From Planctomycetaceae bacterium (GTDB lineage: Bacteria; Planctomycetota; Phycisphaerae; SM23-33), in contig JAJFVE010000123.1 of assembly GCA_021371965.1 (NCBI GenBank), positions 1 to 19,802 of the forward strand: a DNA stretch of 19,802 nt, read 5' to 3'. The position numbers and the translations under genes were made by a program. Shown piece after piece: positions 1 through 6,846 of this stretch. The notes under the pieces are model-generated. The model searched no databases and was not told the origin of the DNA. It saw nothing but the letters and a program-made list of their open reading frames with translations. The first letter of the stretch is position 1. Every line of letters starts with the position of its first letter.

Positions 1-186
<186 letters not shown>

Positions 187-261
187 TTACGCGTTGGGTT
201 GCTCGCCGGCCGGGGCGACGTGTCCTTTTCGTGCCCAATCCAACCGGTTAGTGAAACCATG

Positions 262-290
262 ACCTTAGCTGCCCCGCCCGCGGCTGTCAA
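262..290 (-). promoter_or_regulatory. Candidate sigma-70 promoter for gap
   Basis: On the minus strand a perfect TTGACA (285-290) is separated by 17 nt from TAAGGT (262-267), a weak -10 with 3 of 6 matches. Transcription would begin near 255 and give a leader of about 80 nt. The location between the upstream stop codon and gap is as expected. The -10 is the weak point. Confidence 0.45.
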
Positions 291-324
291 TATTGCTCTC
301 GACGATTATGTAGCCCCTCTGTTA

Positions 325-380
325 CAGGGGGGAGCGGCCGCCATGGCACCGGGGGGCTCTCTTGCTGCCATGCCCCCCTG
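325..380 (-). terminator. Two-stage hairpin just after the PDZ gene stop, possible terminator
   Basis: CAGGGGGG (325-332) pairs with CCCCCCTG (373-380), and inside it CATGGCA (342-348) pairs with TGCCATG (366-372). A 9-nt bulge separates the two stems on one side. It begins 2 nt after the stop codon of the PDZ protein gene. No T-run follows on the minus strand, so it may be a 3'-end stabilising structure or a factor-dependent terminator rather than a classic intrinsic one. Confidence 0.4.
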
Positions 381-382
381 TC

Positions 383-2635
383 CTATTCTTCTGCTGCGCC
401 CGTGGTGGGCGCGTTGGGCCTGCTGGTCGGACCGCTGGCGGGCTGGCTTGCGGCGCCGCCCATGCCGATCTTCACCACGCGGTTGCGGGTCATGCGCACG
501 ACGTCCAGCCGCAGTTCGCTCTGCCCCTTCACCGCCTCGGCGAAGTCTTTTACGGTGACGATAGGCCGGTTGTTCACGTGCGTGATGACCTCATAGGGCT
601 TGACTCCGGCAACGGAGATCTTGCTGCCCGGTTCGATCTTGGCGCAGATCACACCCGGGTCGCCGGTCTCCTTGTGGAAGTACCGCCGCACTTCGTAGGT
701 CATCTCGGCCACGGTCAGCCCCAGGGCCTCGTTCTTCTGCCTGGCCGCCGAGACGTAGTGCGCCGGGCTGGCCTCGACGGGCATGGTCTTGCGCTGGAGC
801 TTGCCGTCGGCGAAGTACTCGATCTCGACATCCTTGCCGAAACCAATGTCGGTCAGGGCGCGGGTGACGTTGTCCTCGGCCGGGGCCCAGGGCGTGGGGA
901 TCTCGTCGTAGTACTGATCGGGCACCTGGTCGAGCCGGTTCCACGGGAACGGCTGGCGCGAGAAGGCGTACTCCTGCACCTGCAGTTCGATGGGCGCGGG
1001 GCGGTCCTTGACGTGGATCCGCAGCAGCACGTCGCCGAGTTTGAGCCCGATCTTGGCGGCCGGGCTGCCCGGATAGACGAACGCCACCAGCGCCCCGGAG
1101 CGCCCGTCGTGGGTGAGGTCGGAGACATTGTTCACCCGCGCCAGTTCCGGATCCAGCGACTGCATCACCACGCCCAGCCAGGCCAGGCGGTTCTCCTGCT
1201 CTTGCGTCAGCGGGACGTTGCCCGGATCGGAGGAAGCCACCAGGTTCTTCATCACATCCTTGATGTGGGCCACGGGCGTGGCCTCGATACCGCCGGAATA
1301 TCGCCGCTCCGAGGCCCCGGGCTTGGGACGGCGCGACAGCGGGAAGGCCACGAGCTTGCCTTGGGTGTCGAAGATGAAGCTGTTCTCGTCTCGCCCGGCC
1401 AGGTCGGGGTAGACCATGCGCTTCCAGCCCAGCGAGTAGCCCATGATGCGGCTTCGCATGAAGTACGGCACGAGGGCTTCGCCCTGGAGTCGCACCTCGG
1501 CCGAGAGGAGGGTCTGGCGGAGATAGTCCATCACGTCGTGCTGCGACAGCGGCGCCCCGCCGGCCAGGGGAGCGTCGAGCTTGGCGACAAAGCCGCCGTA
1601 ATCCTTGAGCGAGAATTCAAACTTGGCGGGCAGTTCCTTGCCCTCGGGGGAGAACACGCCGACGCGCTCGAGGCGGGCGGTGATCTTGGGCGTCAGCGGG
1701 GCCAGCACCAGCACGGTGCGGTCGTCCAGCAACACGCCCAGCACCTTGCGTTCGGTCTTCTCGCCGTCCTCATCGTCGCCGCCGCGGAAGCGTCCGCCCT
1801 GGCCGGGCATCTTCTTGGGGCTGCGGAAGCTCAGCGACACGCGCAGCACGGTGTTCATCGTGGTCTTGCGGCACTGGTCGAGCTGCTCCTGCATCTTCTT
1901 GTCGTCGTACATCTTCCAGTTCAGCGGCGAGCCCTTCCACGAATCGTCCAGCGGCAGCGAGCGATCCATCACCACGGCCACGGGCGTTCCGCTGCGCGTA
2001 ATCACCAGGGTTCCCGGCTCGGCGATCGATCGCTTCTTGTCCTTGGCATTGAGCAGCACCGTGTCCGAGTCGCCGCGCGAGATCAGGTACCACTCGGCGC
2101 TGGTTTCGTCGTATTCCACCACGCGGTACGGCCCCTTGGCCGCGGCGTCGAAGACCAGCGGTTTGACGCCGGCAAGCGGCTTTTCGGTATCGATGAAGAC
2201 GGCCTCATGGTCCTCCGCGACGGCGGCGATCTTGGCCGGCAGCACCTGCTCGCCGAAGCGAACCTCGATCTTCTTGATGAATCGCGGGTGGATCATCAGA
2301 TCGGGGCTGATGACCCGCGTGGGCGAGACGACGAAGGCACAGACCTCGATGGGTCGTTCCTGCTCCAGCGACATCTCCGGCCCCAGCGTGCGGGCGCTTC
2401 CGTTGGCGCGCGGCGCCTCGCCCTTGTCGTACTGCACCGTGTACTCGACGCGGGCCACCGAGGCGAAGAGCTTCTTCAGGGTCGCCGTGTCGGATGCGGC
2501 GTCATCGGCCTTGGCGGGCTGGGTCTGGGCGGCCGACCGCTTGAAAGGGCACGTCCCGTTGCTGCGGAACCACAGTGCCACCGCAATCGCCGCCACTGCC
2601 ACCACGACCAACACTACAGCCGCTGCTTTACGCAT
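383..2635 (-). CDS. Membrane-anchored PDZ protein with two degenerate trypsin-like domains (HtrA pseudoprotease)
   Basis: This 750-aa protein has an N-terminal hydrophobic segment (residues 4-23) without an obvious cleavage site, so it is probably anchored with the body outside the cytoplasm. Residues about 60-235 follow the strand pattern of the neighbouring HtrA protease. The catalytic positions differ: NWHVID becomes SPDLMIHPRF, DTDLALVQ becomes EDHEAVFI, and GNSGGPLV becomes a TRSGTPVAVV-like stretch. A second copy of the same pattern seems to occupy 300-470. Two PDZ-like domains follow, about 485-630 (with an insertion) and 640-730, then a Pro/Ser/Thr/Ala-rich tail. I chose the ATG at 2635 because AAGGAG lies 6 nt before it; a TTG 15 nt upstream falls within the ribosome-site region. 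It starts 26 nt after the protease gene ends, so the two are probably co-transcribed. Substrate binding or protease regulation in the envelope is inference. Confidence 0.8.
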   Translation of the reverse strand: MRKAAAVVLVVVAVAAIAVALWFRSNGTCPFKRSAAQTQPAKADDAASDTATLKKLFASVARVEYTVQYDKGEAPRANGSARTLGPEMSLEQERPIEVCAFVVSPTRVISPDLMIHPRFIKKIEVRFGEQVLPAKIAAVAEDHEAVFIDTEKPLAGVKPLVFDAAAKGPYRVVEYDETSAEWYLISRGDSDTVLLNAKDKKRSIAEPGTLVITRSGTPVAVVMDRSLPLDDSWKGSPLNWKMYDDKKMQEQLDQCRKTTMNTVLRVSLSFRSPKKMPGQGGRFRGGDDEDGEKTERKVLGVLLDDRTVLVLAPLTPKITARLERVGVFSPEGKELPAKFEFSLKDYGGFVAKLDAPLAGGAPLSQHDVMDYLRQTLLSAEVRLQGEALVPYFMRSRIMGYSLGWKRMVYPDLAGRDENSFIFDTQGKLVAFPLSRRPKPGASERRYSGGIEATPVAHIKDVMKNLVASSDPGNVPLTQEQENRLAWLGVVMQSLDPELARVNNVSDLTHDGRSGALVAFVYPGSPAAKIGLKLGDVLLRIHVKDRPAPIELQVQEYAFSRQPFPWNRLDQVPDQYYDEIPTPWAPAEDNVTRALTDIGFGKDVEIEYFADGKLQRKTMPVEASPAHYVSAARQKNEALGLTVAEMTYEVRRYFHKETGDPGVICAKIEPGSKISVAGVKPYEVITHVNNRPIVTVKDFAEAVKGQSELRLDVVRMTRNRVVKIGMGGAASQPASGPTSRPNAPTTGAAEE

Positions 2636-2661
2636 CGAATTCTCCTTCAATGGGAGCGAGG

Positions 2662-4062
2662 TTACTCTTTTTCATAATCGCGGGAGAAGTCCACCACGAG
2701 CTGGCGCATCAGGCCGTTGCGCATGATGGTGAACAGCGCGCGGTGCTTGACGCCCACGTTCTTGATCATCTCGGCGTGGATCTTCTTCAAGTCCTCGAGG
2801 GTCTTGACGTCGCCGCCTTCGATTTTCAGGATGATGTCCTGCCGCTCGAGCCCTGCCGAGCCGGCGTTGCCGGGCCACTTGACGCCGTACACGAAGACGC
2901 CTTTCTTGCAGTAGAAATAAAGATCCTCGTTCTCGAACTGGTTGATGGTCTTGATGGTCATGTCCCAGCGGGGCAGTTCGAGTTCCTCGCCCTCGACCTT
3001 GCCCTTGGCACGCGGCGTCAGGGCGATGCTCAAGGTCTTGCCGTCGCGGAGGACCTCGAACGTCGCCGGCTTGCCTTTGACCAGCAGCCCCAGCAGCTTG
3101 TTGACTGCCGGAAGGTCTTCCTCGCGCGTGGCCGTCAAGGCCGTGCCGTTCACCTTCATGATCCGGTCGCGGGCCTTGATCCCCGCGCGGTGGGCGGGGC
3201 TCTCGGGGTCGGGGTCCGCCGCGATCACGCCGTCGTTGCCTTCAAAGTAGATATTGCGCACGAAGTCCTTCAGCGGCTGGAGCTGAAGCCCCGTCCACGA
3301 CCAGTTGACCTTCTTGAACTGGCGAAGCTGCTCGACGATCAGCTTGACCGTCGAGGTCGGGATGGCAAAGCCCAGACCGTCGCTGCCCGAGGCCCCGCGG
3401 GCGTTGATCCCGATGATTCGCCCCTCGGTGTCAACCAGCGGGCCGCCGCTGTTGCCGGGGTTGATCGCCGCGTCGGTCTGCAGCCACAGGCTGTACTCGC
3501 TGTTGCCGCGCAGATACCGCCGCGTGCACGAAATGATGCCCTGCGACACCGAGCGGCTCAGCCCGTACGGGGCGCCCATCGCCATGACGAAGTCGCCTTC
3601 CTTCAGCGCGTCGCTGTCGCCGAACTGCGCCCAGGGCAGCGGCGAGGCCTTGTCCGCAGCCGGCAGCTCCAACTGCACCAGCGCCAGGTCGGTGTCCTTG
3701 TCCGAGCCGATCACCTTGGCGTCGACGCCACGCCCGTCGTACAACATCGCGCGGACCTCGACGGCCTTGTCGATCACGTGCCAGTTCGTCAGCACCTCGC
3801 CCTTCTCGGAGATGATGACGCCGCTGCCGAAGGCTTCCTGCGTGACCTTCTTGCCCGATTCATGCGCCTCGGAGAGGACCTTGATGAAGACCACGGCCGG
3901 GAAGACCTTGTCGGTGGCGCGGCGGATGATCTCGCGGAAGTCCTGCACCGTCTGCTTGGGTGCGGGCTTGGAGGCCGCCCCCGCCTGGGCCAGGACGGCC
4001 GCCGGAGCGACAAGGGCTGCGAATGAGGCCAGAATCACCGCGACGACACGCACTGGTTTCAT
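2662..4062 (-). CDS. htrA: HtrA/DegP-type periplasmic serine protease with two PDZ domains
   Basis: This 466-aa protein starts with a signal peptide (hydrophobic 6-24, likely cleavage near AVLAQA). The trypsin-like domain (about 45-250) carries the full triad: His95 in LTNWHVID, Asp125 in DTDLALVQ and Ser205 in NPGNSGGPLV. PDZ1 (about 255-345) and PDZ2 (about 385-465) follow. Such proteases degrade misfolded envelope proteins, and PDZ domains bind exposed C-termini. The start at 4062 has AAGGAG 8 nt upstream; an in-frame extension to 4149 lacks this and would bury the signal peptide. It is the first gene of a probable two-gene operon with the catalytically degenerate PDZ protein downstream. 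A weak TTGACC/TAACCT promoter-like pair (19-nt spacing) lies in the upstream spacer; I saw no clear extracytoplasmic sigma site. Confidence 0.93.
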   Translation of the reverse strand: MKPVRVVAVILASFAALVAPAAVLAQAGAASKPAPKQTVQDFREIIRRATDKVFPAVVFIKVLSEAHESGKKVTQEAFGSGVIISEKGEVLTNWHVIDKAVEVRAMLYDGRGVDAKVIGSDKDTDLALVQLELPAADKASPLPWAQFGDSDALKEGDFVMAMGAPYGLSRSVSQGIISCTRRYLRGNSEYSLWLQTDAAINPGNSGGPLVDTEGRIIGINARGASGSDGLGFAIPTSTVKLIVEQLRQFKKVNWSWTGLQLQPLKDFVRNIYFEGNDGVIAADPDPESPAHRAGIKARDRIMKVNGTALTATREEDLPAVNKLLGLLVKGKPATFEVLRDGKTLSIALTPRAKGKVEGEELELPRWDMTIKTINQFENEDLYFYCKKGVFVYGVKWPGNAGSAGLERQDIILKIEGGDVKTLEDLKKIHAEMIKNVGVKHRALFTIMRNGLMRQLVVDFSRDYEKE

Positions 4063-4337
4063 AACGGAACTCCTTCCAAGGCCTGATGCCCCCGCGTCAT
4101 ACGAGCCCCGAGGGCCTAAGGTTACGAGCGTATCCGCCGCCGCGGTCAAAGTCCAGACCGGTTTTGGCGGTGAAGGTTACGTTATCGGTTCTACGCCTGA
4201 TGCATCCCTGAGGTTGAAACTGATTTTTGATCTTGTTTGCCCGTCCCGGGCGCCATGGCGGCTGAAACATAGGACTAACACCATGAGACAGATAGGACCT
4301 ATGGGCCCCATGCCATATCCGCCCGGCTGCGCGCAGA
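4063..4337. other. Spacer upstream of htrA
   Basis: No convincing gene is seen. The half next to htrA should hold its promoter. Around 4271-4320 there is a 9-nt-periodic stretch (GACAGATAG, GACCTATGG, GCCCCATG), one of several word-repeat types in this window. The far end runs into the hairpin at 4338-4378. Confidence 0.5.
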
Positions 4338-4378
4338 GGCACGGGCGACTCGCGCGTCTCGCGCGTCTCGCCCGTGCC
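4338..4378. repeat. Perfect 11-bp inverted repeat with a triplicated 9-mer
   Basis: GGCACGGGCGA (4338-4348) and TCGCCCGTGCC (4368-4378) are perfect inverse complements around a 19-nt loop. The loop and right arm consist of CTCGCGCGT, CTCGCGCGT, CTCGCCCGT: three 9-nt units. It lies 17 nt past the stop codon of the second hsp20 gene. It could end that transcript, but no T-run follows. Its core (CACGGGCG / CGCCCGTG) matches the hairpin repeat at 19363-19404. Confidence 0.7.
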
Positions 4379-4395
4379 GGGTTCAGGGGCAGGTT

Positions 4396-4791
4396 CTACT
4401 CGGATTTGATCTCGATCTTTCTTGTGGTGGCGGCGGCCGCACGCGGGAGCGTCAAGGTCAGCACGCCATCCTTGAACGAGGCCTCGATCCGATCGCGGTC
4501 GATTTCGTCGCTGACGGCAAAGGCGCGGAAGTATTTCCCGCGCGAGAAACCGGCGTACGTGGTGTTGTATGCCGGGCCGGGGCCTTCGCTGCCGGCGTCG
4601 GCATAGATGCTCAGCACGCCCTTTTCAACGCGGATGTCGATCGACTCGCTCTTGGCGCCGGGCAGTTCTGCCGCCAGGACGGTCGTGCCGTCCCTGGTCT
4701 CGTAGAGGTCGACCAACGGGCTGAACGTGTCGTCGCCCATCTCTCGCGGCATGGTTCCGGACTGAACCTTGGGATTATCGTTCTTGGCCAT
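4396..4791 (-). CDS. Hsp20 family small heat shock protein (second of pair)
   Basis: This is a 131-aa, ATP-independent holdase of the alpha-crystallin family, acting in the cytoplasm by binding unfolding proteins until Hsp70/Hsp60 systems refold them. The alpha-crystallin domain spans about 25-115. It contains the AELPGAKSESIDIRVEKGVL segment and the signature GVLTLTLPRA near 109-118, followed by a very short C-terminal tail lacking a clear I-x-I/V anchor. The start at 4791 has AAGGAG with 8-nt spacing. It lies 22 nt downstream of the other hsp20 gene and almost certainly shares its transcript. The two differ well outside the core motifs, so this is an old pair able to form mixed oligomers rather than a recent duplication. 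Confidence 0.92.
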   Translation of the reverse strand: MAKNDNPKVQSGTMPREMGDDTFSPLVDLYETRDGTTVLAAELPGAKSESIDIRVEKGVLSIYADAGSEGPGPAYNTTYAGFSRGKYFRAFAVSDEIDRDRIEASFKDGVLTLTLPRAAAATTRKIEIKSE

Positions 4792-4813
4792 GGATCTATC
4801 TCCTTGAGCGCTC

Positions 4814-5251
4814 TTACTTCACGGAAATCTGCTTGGGCCGCGCCGCCTCGCTCTTGGGCAGGCGCACCGTCAGCAGGCCGTTGACCAGCGAGGCATCGAC
4901 CTTGTCGGCGTCGACGCGGTCAGGCAGAACGATGGTGCGGCTGAAGTCGCCGCTGCCTCGCTCGCATCGCTGATACGCGACCTCGTCCTCGGTCGGGGCC
5001 TTCTTGACCCCCTTGATCACGAGCGTCTCGCCGGTGATCGAGATATCGATATCCTCGCGCTTCACGCCGGACATCTCGCACTCGACGATCATGTCGTCGC
5101 GCCCGTTGTACACGTTGACCGGCGGATACACGCCCCCGCCGATCTGCTGGGCCAAGGCCATGCCTTTGCCGAACAAGCGGTCCAACTCGCGCTGCATGTA
5201 CCTGAACGAATTGAATGGATCGAACGCACCGGGAAATCGAAATATCGCCAT
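4814..5251 (-). CDS. Hsp20 family small heat shock protein (first of pair)
   Basis: This 145-aa protein has the usual Hsp20 plan. The N-terminal arm (1-40) is rich in Phe/Arg/Met with an RELDRLF motif. The alpha-crystallin domain (about 42-135) carries the CEMSGVKREDIDISITGETL core and the NGLLTVRLPKSE signature (124-135), with a C-terminal KQISVK that provides an I-x-V anchor for oligomer contacts. The start at 5251 follows AAGGAG with a 7-nt gap. It is promoter-proximal in a two-gene hsp20 operon. A sigma-54-like -24/-12 element about 33 nt upstream of the inferred leader suggests stress or enhancer-dependent control. I found no CIRCE element upstream. Confidence 0.94.
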   Translation of the reverse strand: MAIFRFPGAFDPFNSFRYMQRELDRLFGKGMALAQQIGGGVYPPVNVYNGRDDMIVECEMSGVKREDIDISITGETLVIKGVKKAPTEDEVAYQRCERGSGDFSRTIVLPDRVDADKVDASLVNGLLTVRLPKSEAARPKQISVK

Positions 5252-5294
5252 GTTCGTACTCCTTGTTGCCTGTTAAAGCCTTCGCCCCTATATT

Positions 5295-5311
5295 TGCAAA
5301 GCCAATGCCAG
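5295..5311 (-). promoter_or_regulatory. Candidate sigma-54 (-24/-12) promoter of the hsp20 operon
   Basis: The minus strand reads CTGGCATTGGCTTTGCA. It matches the RpoN consensus YTGGCAC-N6-TTGCW at the invariant GG and GC dinucleotides, which are exactly 12 nt apart, plus most flanking bases. The inferred start near 5284 gives a leader of about 33 nt to the first hsp20 ATG. E. coli ibpB is a known case of a sigma-54-influenced small heat shock gene. This is a sequence match only. Confidence 0.55.
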
Positions 5312-5322
5312 AGAATAATAGA

Positions 5323-5381
5323 TGCAGTTTCTGCAATGAGTTATGCTATCAGGACCGGTTGGGGAAAATGCCAATCTGGCA
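5323..5381. promoter_or_regulatory. Two TGC-N7-GCA dyads upstream of the hsp20 promoter
   Basis: TGCAG-TTT-CTGCA (5323-5335) and TGCCA-ATC-TGGCA (5369-5381) are both perfect 5-bp inverted repeats with 3-nt centres, 46 nt apart centre to centre. They sit about 45 and 90 nt upstream of the inferred sigma-54 start. The distal one is where an enhancer-binding activator site is usually found. No specific regulator can be named. Confidence 0.35.
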
Positions 5382-5403
5382 GAGTCTGCCCGCCGCTAAC
5401 AAA

Positions 5404-5430
5404 ACTGGATCCCGATCGCTAATCCGAAAT
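5404..5430. repeat. AATCC word repeat, 7-nt period
   Basis: Three AATCC words (in CTAATCCG, AAATCCAC and AATCCCCC) recur every 7 nt just outside the 3' end of the aldo/keto reductase gene. Such runs are common intergenic decoration in planctomycete-like genomes. No function is proposed. Confidence 0.4.
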
Positions 5431-5442
5431 CCACAATCCCCC

Positions 5443-6633
5443 CTACTCCGTCTGCAGGCGTTTGACTTCTTCGCCCTTTAGCAGGGCGTGGGCTTCGCGG
5501 AGGGCCTTGAGGATGGCGTCGGCGGCCGGGCTCGATGCCAGGACGCCGCGGAGGTCCAGATCGTCCATCTTGTCGGCGCGGTTTCCGGGGAACCAGTGGC
5601 CGCCGTTGCCGAGCAGATTGTAGCGCATCTTGCCATACTCGACCATGTCATACGCCGCGACCAGATTTCGCAGCCACACGATCGAGGGGATGTTGATCTG
5701 GCCGGGGGTGTCCTTCCAGACCGGCAGGCCCATGCCCATCGGGTTTCGCAGCGCCGGATCGACAGCCGCGGCGTAGGCTTCCTCCAGCCGCGCGACGATC
5801 GGCGGCAGGAGCGCCGGGGCCCGCTCGAGCAGGTCGACGGCCTGGGCGTGATGGTCAAAGTCGCTTGGGCGCGAGACGCCGATGCTCAGCGTGTGCACCT
5901 GTGGGTGCGACAGGCAGAACAGGTCGTTGAAGACGATCGGGTGCAGCGGCTGGCACAGGTCGACCAGGCGCTGCGGGGGCTCGTAGAGCTTGCCGCCCTT
6001 GTCGACGGGGCTGATGACGAAAACGCCCATGTCGTGCCGGGTGGCGGCCTCGATCGCCGGCCAATTCCACTGCTGGATGTAGAACCAGTGCAGGTTGACA
6101 TAGTCGAACCCGCCGTCGCGGTCGTGCTCGATGGCCTGGACGATCACGTCGGTGGGCCCGTGCGTCGAGAAGCCGATGTGCCTTGCCTTGCCGGCGGCCT
6201 GGAGCTTTCGCGCAGCCGCCAGGCACCCGCCGCGGCGCACGGCCTGGTGCAGCACCTCGGGGGCATTGATCCCGTGCAGCGCCAGCAGATCGACGTGGTC
6301 GAGGTTCAGCCGCCGCAGCGATTCTTCAAAGTTGGCAACGAAGACGGCCGGATCGTCCTCGGGGATGATTTTGGTCTGCACGATGATGCGATCCCGCGGG
6401 AGCTTGGGCAGGATCAGCCCAAGCTGCCGCTCGCTCGATCCGTATCCGCGGGCGGTCTCGAAGTGGTTGATGCCCAGCTCGAACGCCCGCTGCACGCAGG
6501 CGGCCATGTTATTCTGGTTGTCGGCCGGCACGTCGGCTAGCGGCAGGTCCTGCCACTGAAATTGAAAGCGCATTCCGCCGCAGGTGATCAGCGGCATCTG
6601 CAATTCGGTCCGGCCAAAACGACGGTACTGCAT
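5443..6633 (-). CDS. Aldo/keto reductase of the COG1453-like group, without the iron-sulfur tail
   Basis: This 396-aa protein opens with MQYRRFGRTELQMPLITCGG, a typical AKR start. AKRs are (beta/alpha)8 barrels that reduce carbonyls with NAD(P)H. The tetrad region shows Tyr64 (ARGYGSSE), Lys88 (VQTKI) and His120 (LLALHGIN), but the usual Asp in the D-T-A motif is Glu59 (FETARGYG). The C-terminal extension has YGKMRYNLLGNGGHWFPG, as in COG1453 proteins, but no CxxCxxC cluster, so I expect no 4Fe-4S centre. The start at 6633 follows AAAGGA; the longer frame to 6675 has no ribosome site. It stands alone between the hsp20 region and the kinase. Substrate unknown. Confidence 0.85.
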   Translation of the reverse strand: MQYRRFGRTELQMPLITCGGMRFQFQWQDLPLADVPADNQNNMAACVQRAFELGINHFETARGYGSSERQLGLILPKLPRDRIIVQTKIIPEDDPAVFVANFEESLRRLNLDHVDLLALHGINAPEVLHQAVRRGGCLAAARKLQAAGKARHIGFSTHGPTDVIVQAIEHDRDGGFDYVNLHWFYIQQWNWPAIEAATRHDMGVFVISPVDKGGKLYEPPQRLVDLCQPLHPIVFNDLFCLSHPQVHTLSIGVSRPSDFDHHAQAVDLLERAPALLPPIVARLEEAYAAAVDPALRNPMGMGLPVWKDTPGQINIPSIVWLRNLVAAYDMVEYGKMRYNLLGNGGHWFPGNRADKMDDLDLRGVLASSPAADAILKALREAHALLKGEEVKRLQTE

Positions 6634-6668
6634 GGGGGTCCTTTCGGTGCGTAATCCAAGATAAAAAC

Positions 6669-6700
6669 TTACCACAGAGACACAGAGGGCGCAGAGGAAA
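6669..6700. repeat. CACAGAG word repeat
   Basis: ACCACAGAGACACAGAGG followed by GCGCAGAGG shows three CACAGAG-like words 8-9 nt apart. This type of dispersed intergenic repeat is familiar from many environmental bacterial genomes. It lies just upstream of the aldo/keto reductase start and may overlap its leader. Confidence 0.6.
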
Positions 6701-6728
6701 AAACCAAAAACCGGACGGGGACGGGGAG

Positions 6729-6828
6729 TGCGGGATTGCCGGATTGGGAAATGATTAAGAGGATTGGGAAAAAGAAAGAGAAACTGGGACGAGAGCTTTT
6801 GTCCTTGCTGTCCTTGAAGTCCTTTGGG
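6729..6828. repeat. GGATTGGG and GTCCTT word repeats after the kinase gene
   Basis: Two more word repeats fill this spacer. GGATTG occurs at about 6733, 6741 and 6761. GTCCTT recurs with exact 9-nt spacing at 6801, 6810 and 6819. They lie between the kinase stop and the aldo/keto reductase. No gene or convincing terminator is seen here. Confidence 0.5.
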
Positions 6829-6846
6829 CCCTTTCCCTGTCTTGTT

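Noticed and set aside
362..2677. 771-aa plus-strand open frame opposite the PDZ gene
   Set aside because: It is an antisense shadow of high-GC coding sequence: His/Gly/Arg/Val-rich with no domain, while the minus frame has a ribosome site, hydrophobic anchor and PDZ domains.
2575..4026. 483-aa plus-strand open frame opposite htrA
   Set aside because: Antisense shadow of an unmistakable HtrA gene; no motif or ribosome site.
5252..5442. CIRCE/HrcA operator or sigma-70 promoter for the hsp20 pair
   Set aside because: No TTAGCACTC-N9-GAGTGCTAA pattern is present; the TATTAT near 5315 has no acceptable -35 at 16-18 nt.
5488..6540. 350-aa plus-strand open frame opposite the aldo/keto reductase
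   Set aside because: Antisense shadow with the same His/Asp/Val-rich composition; the minus frame carries the AKR motifs.
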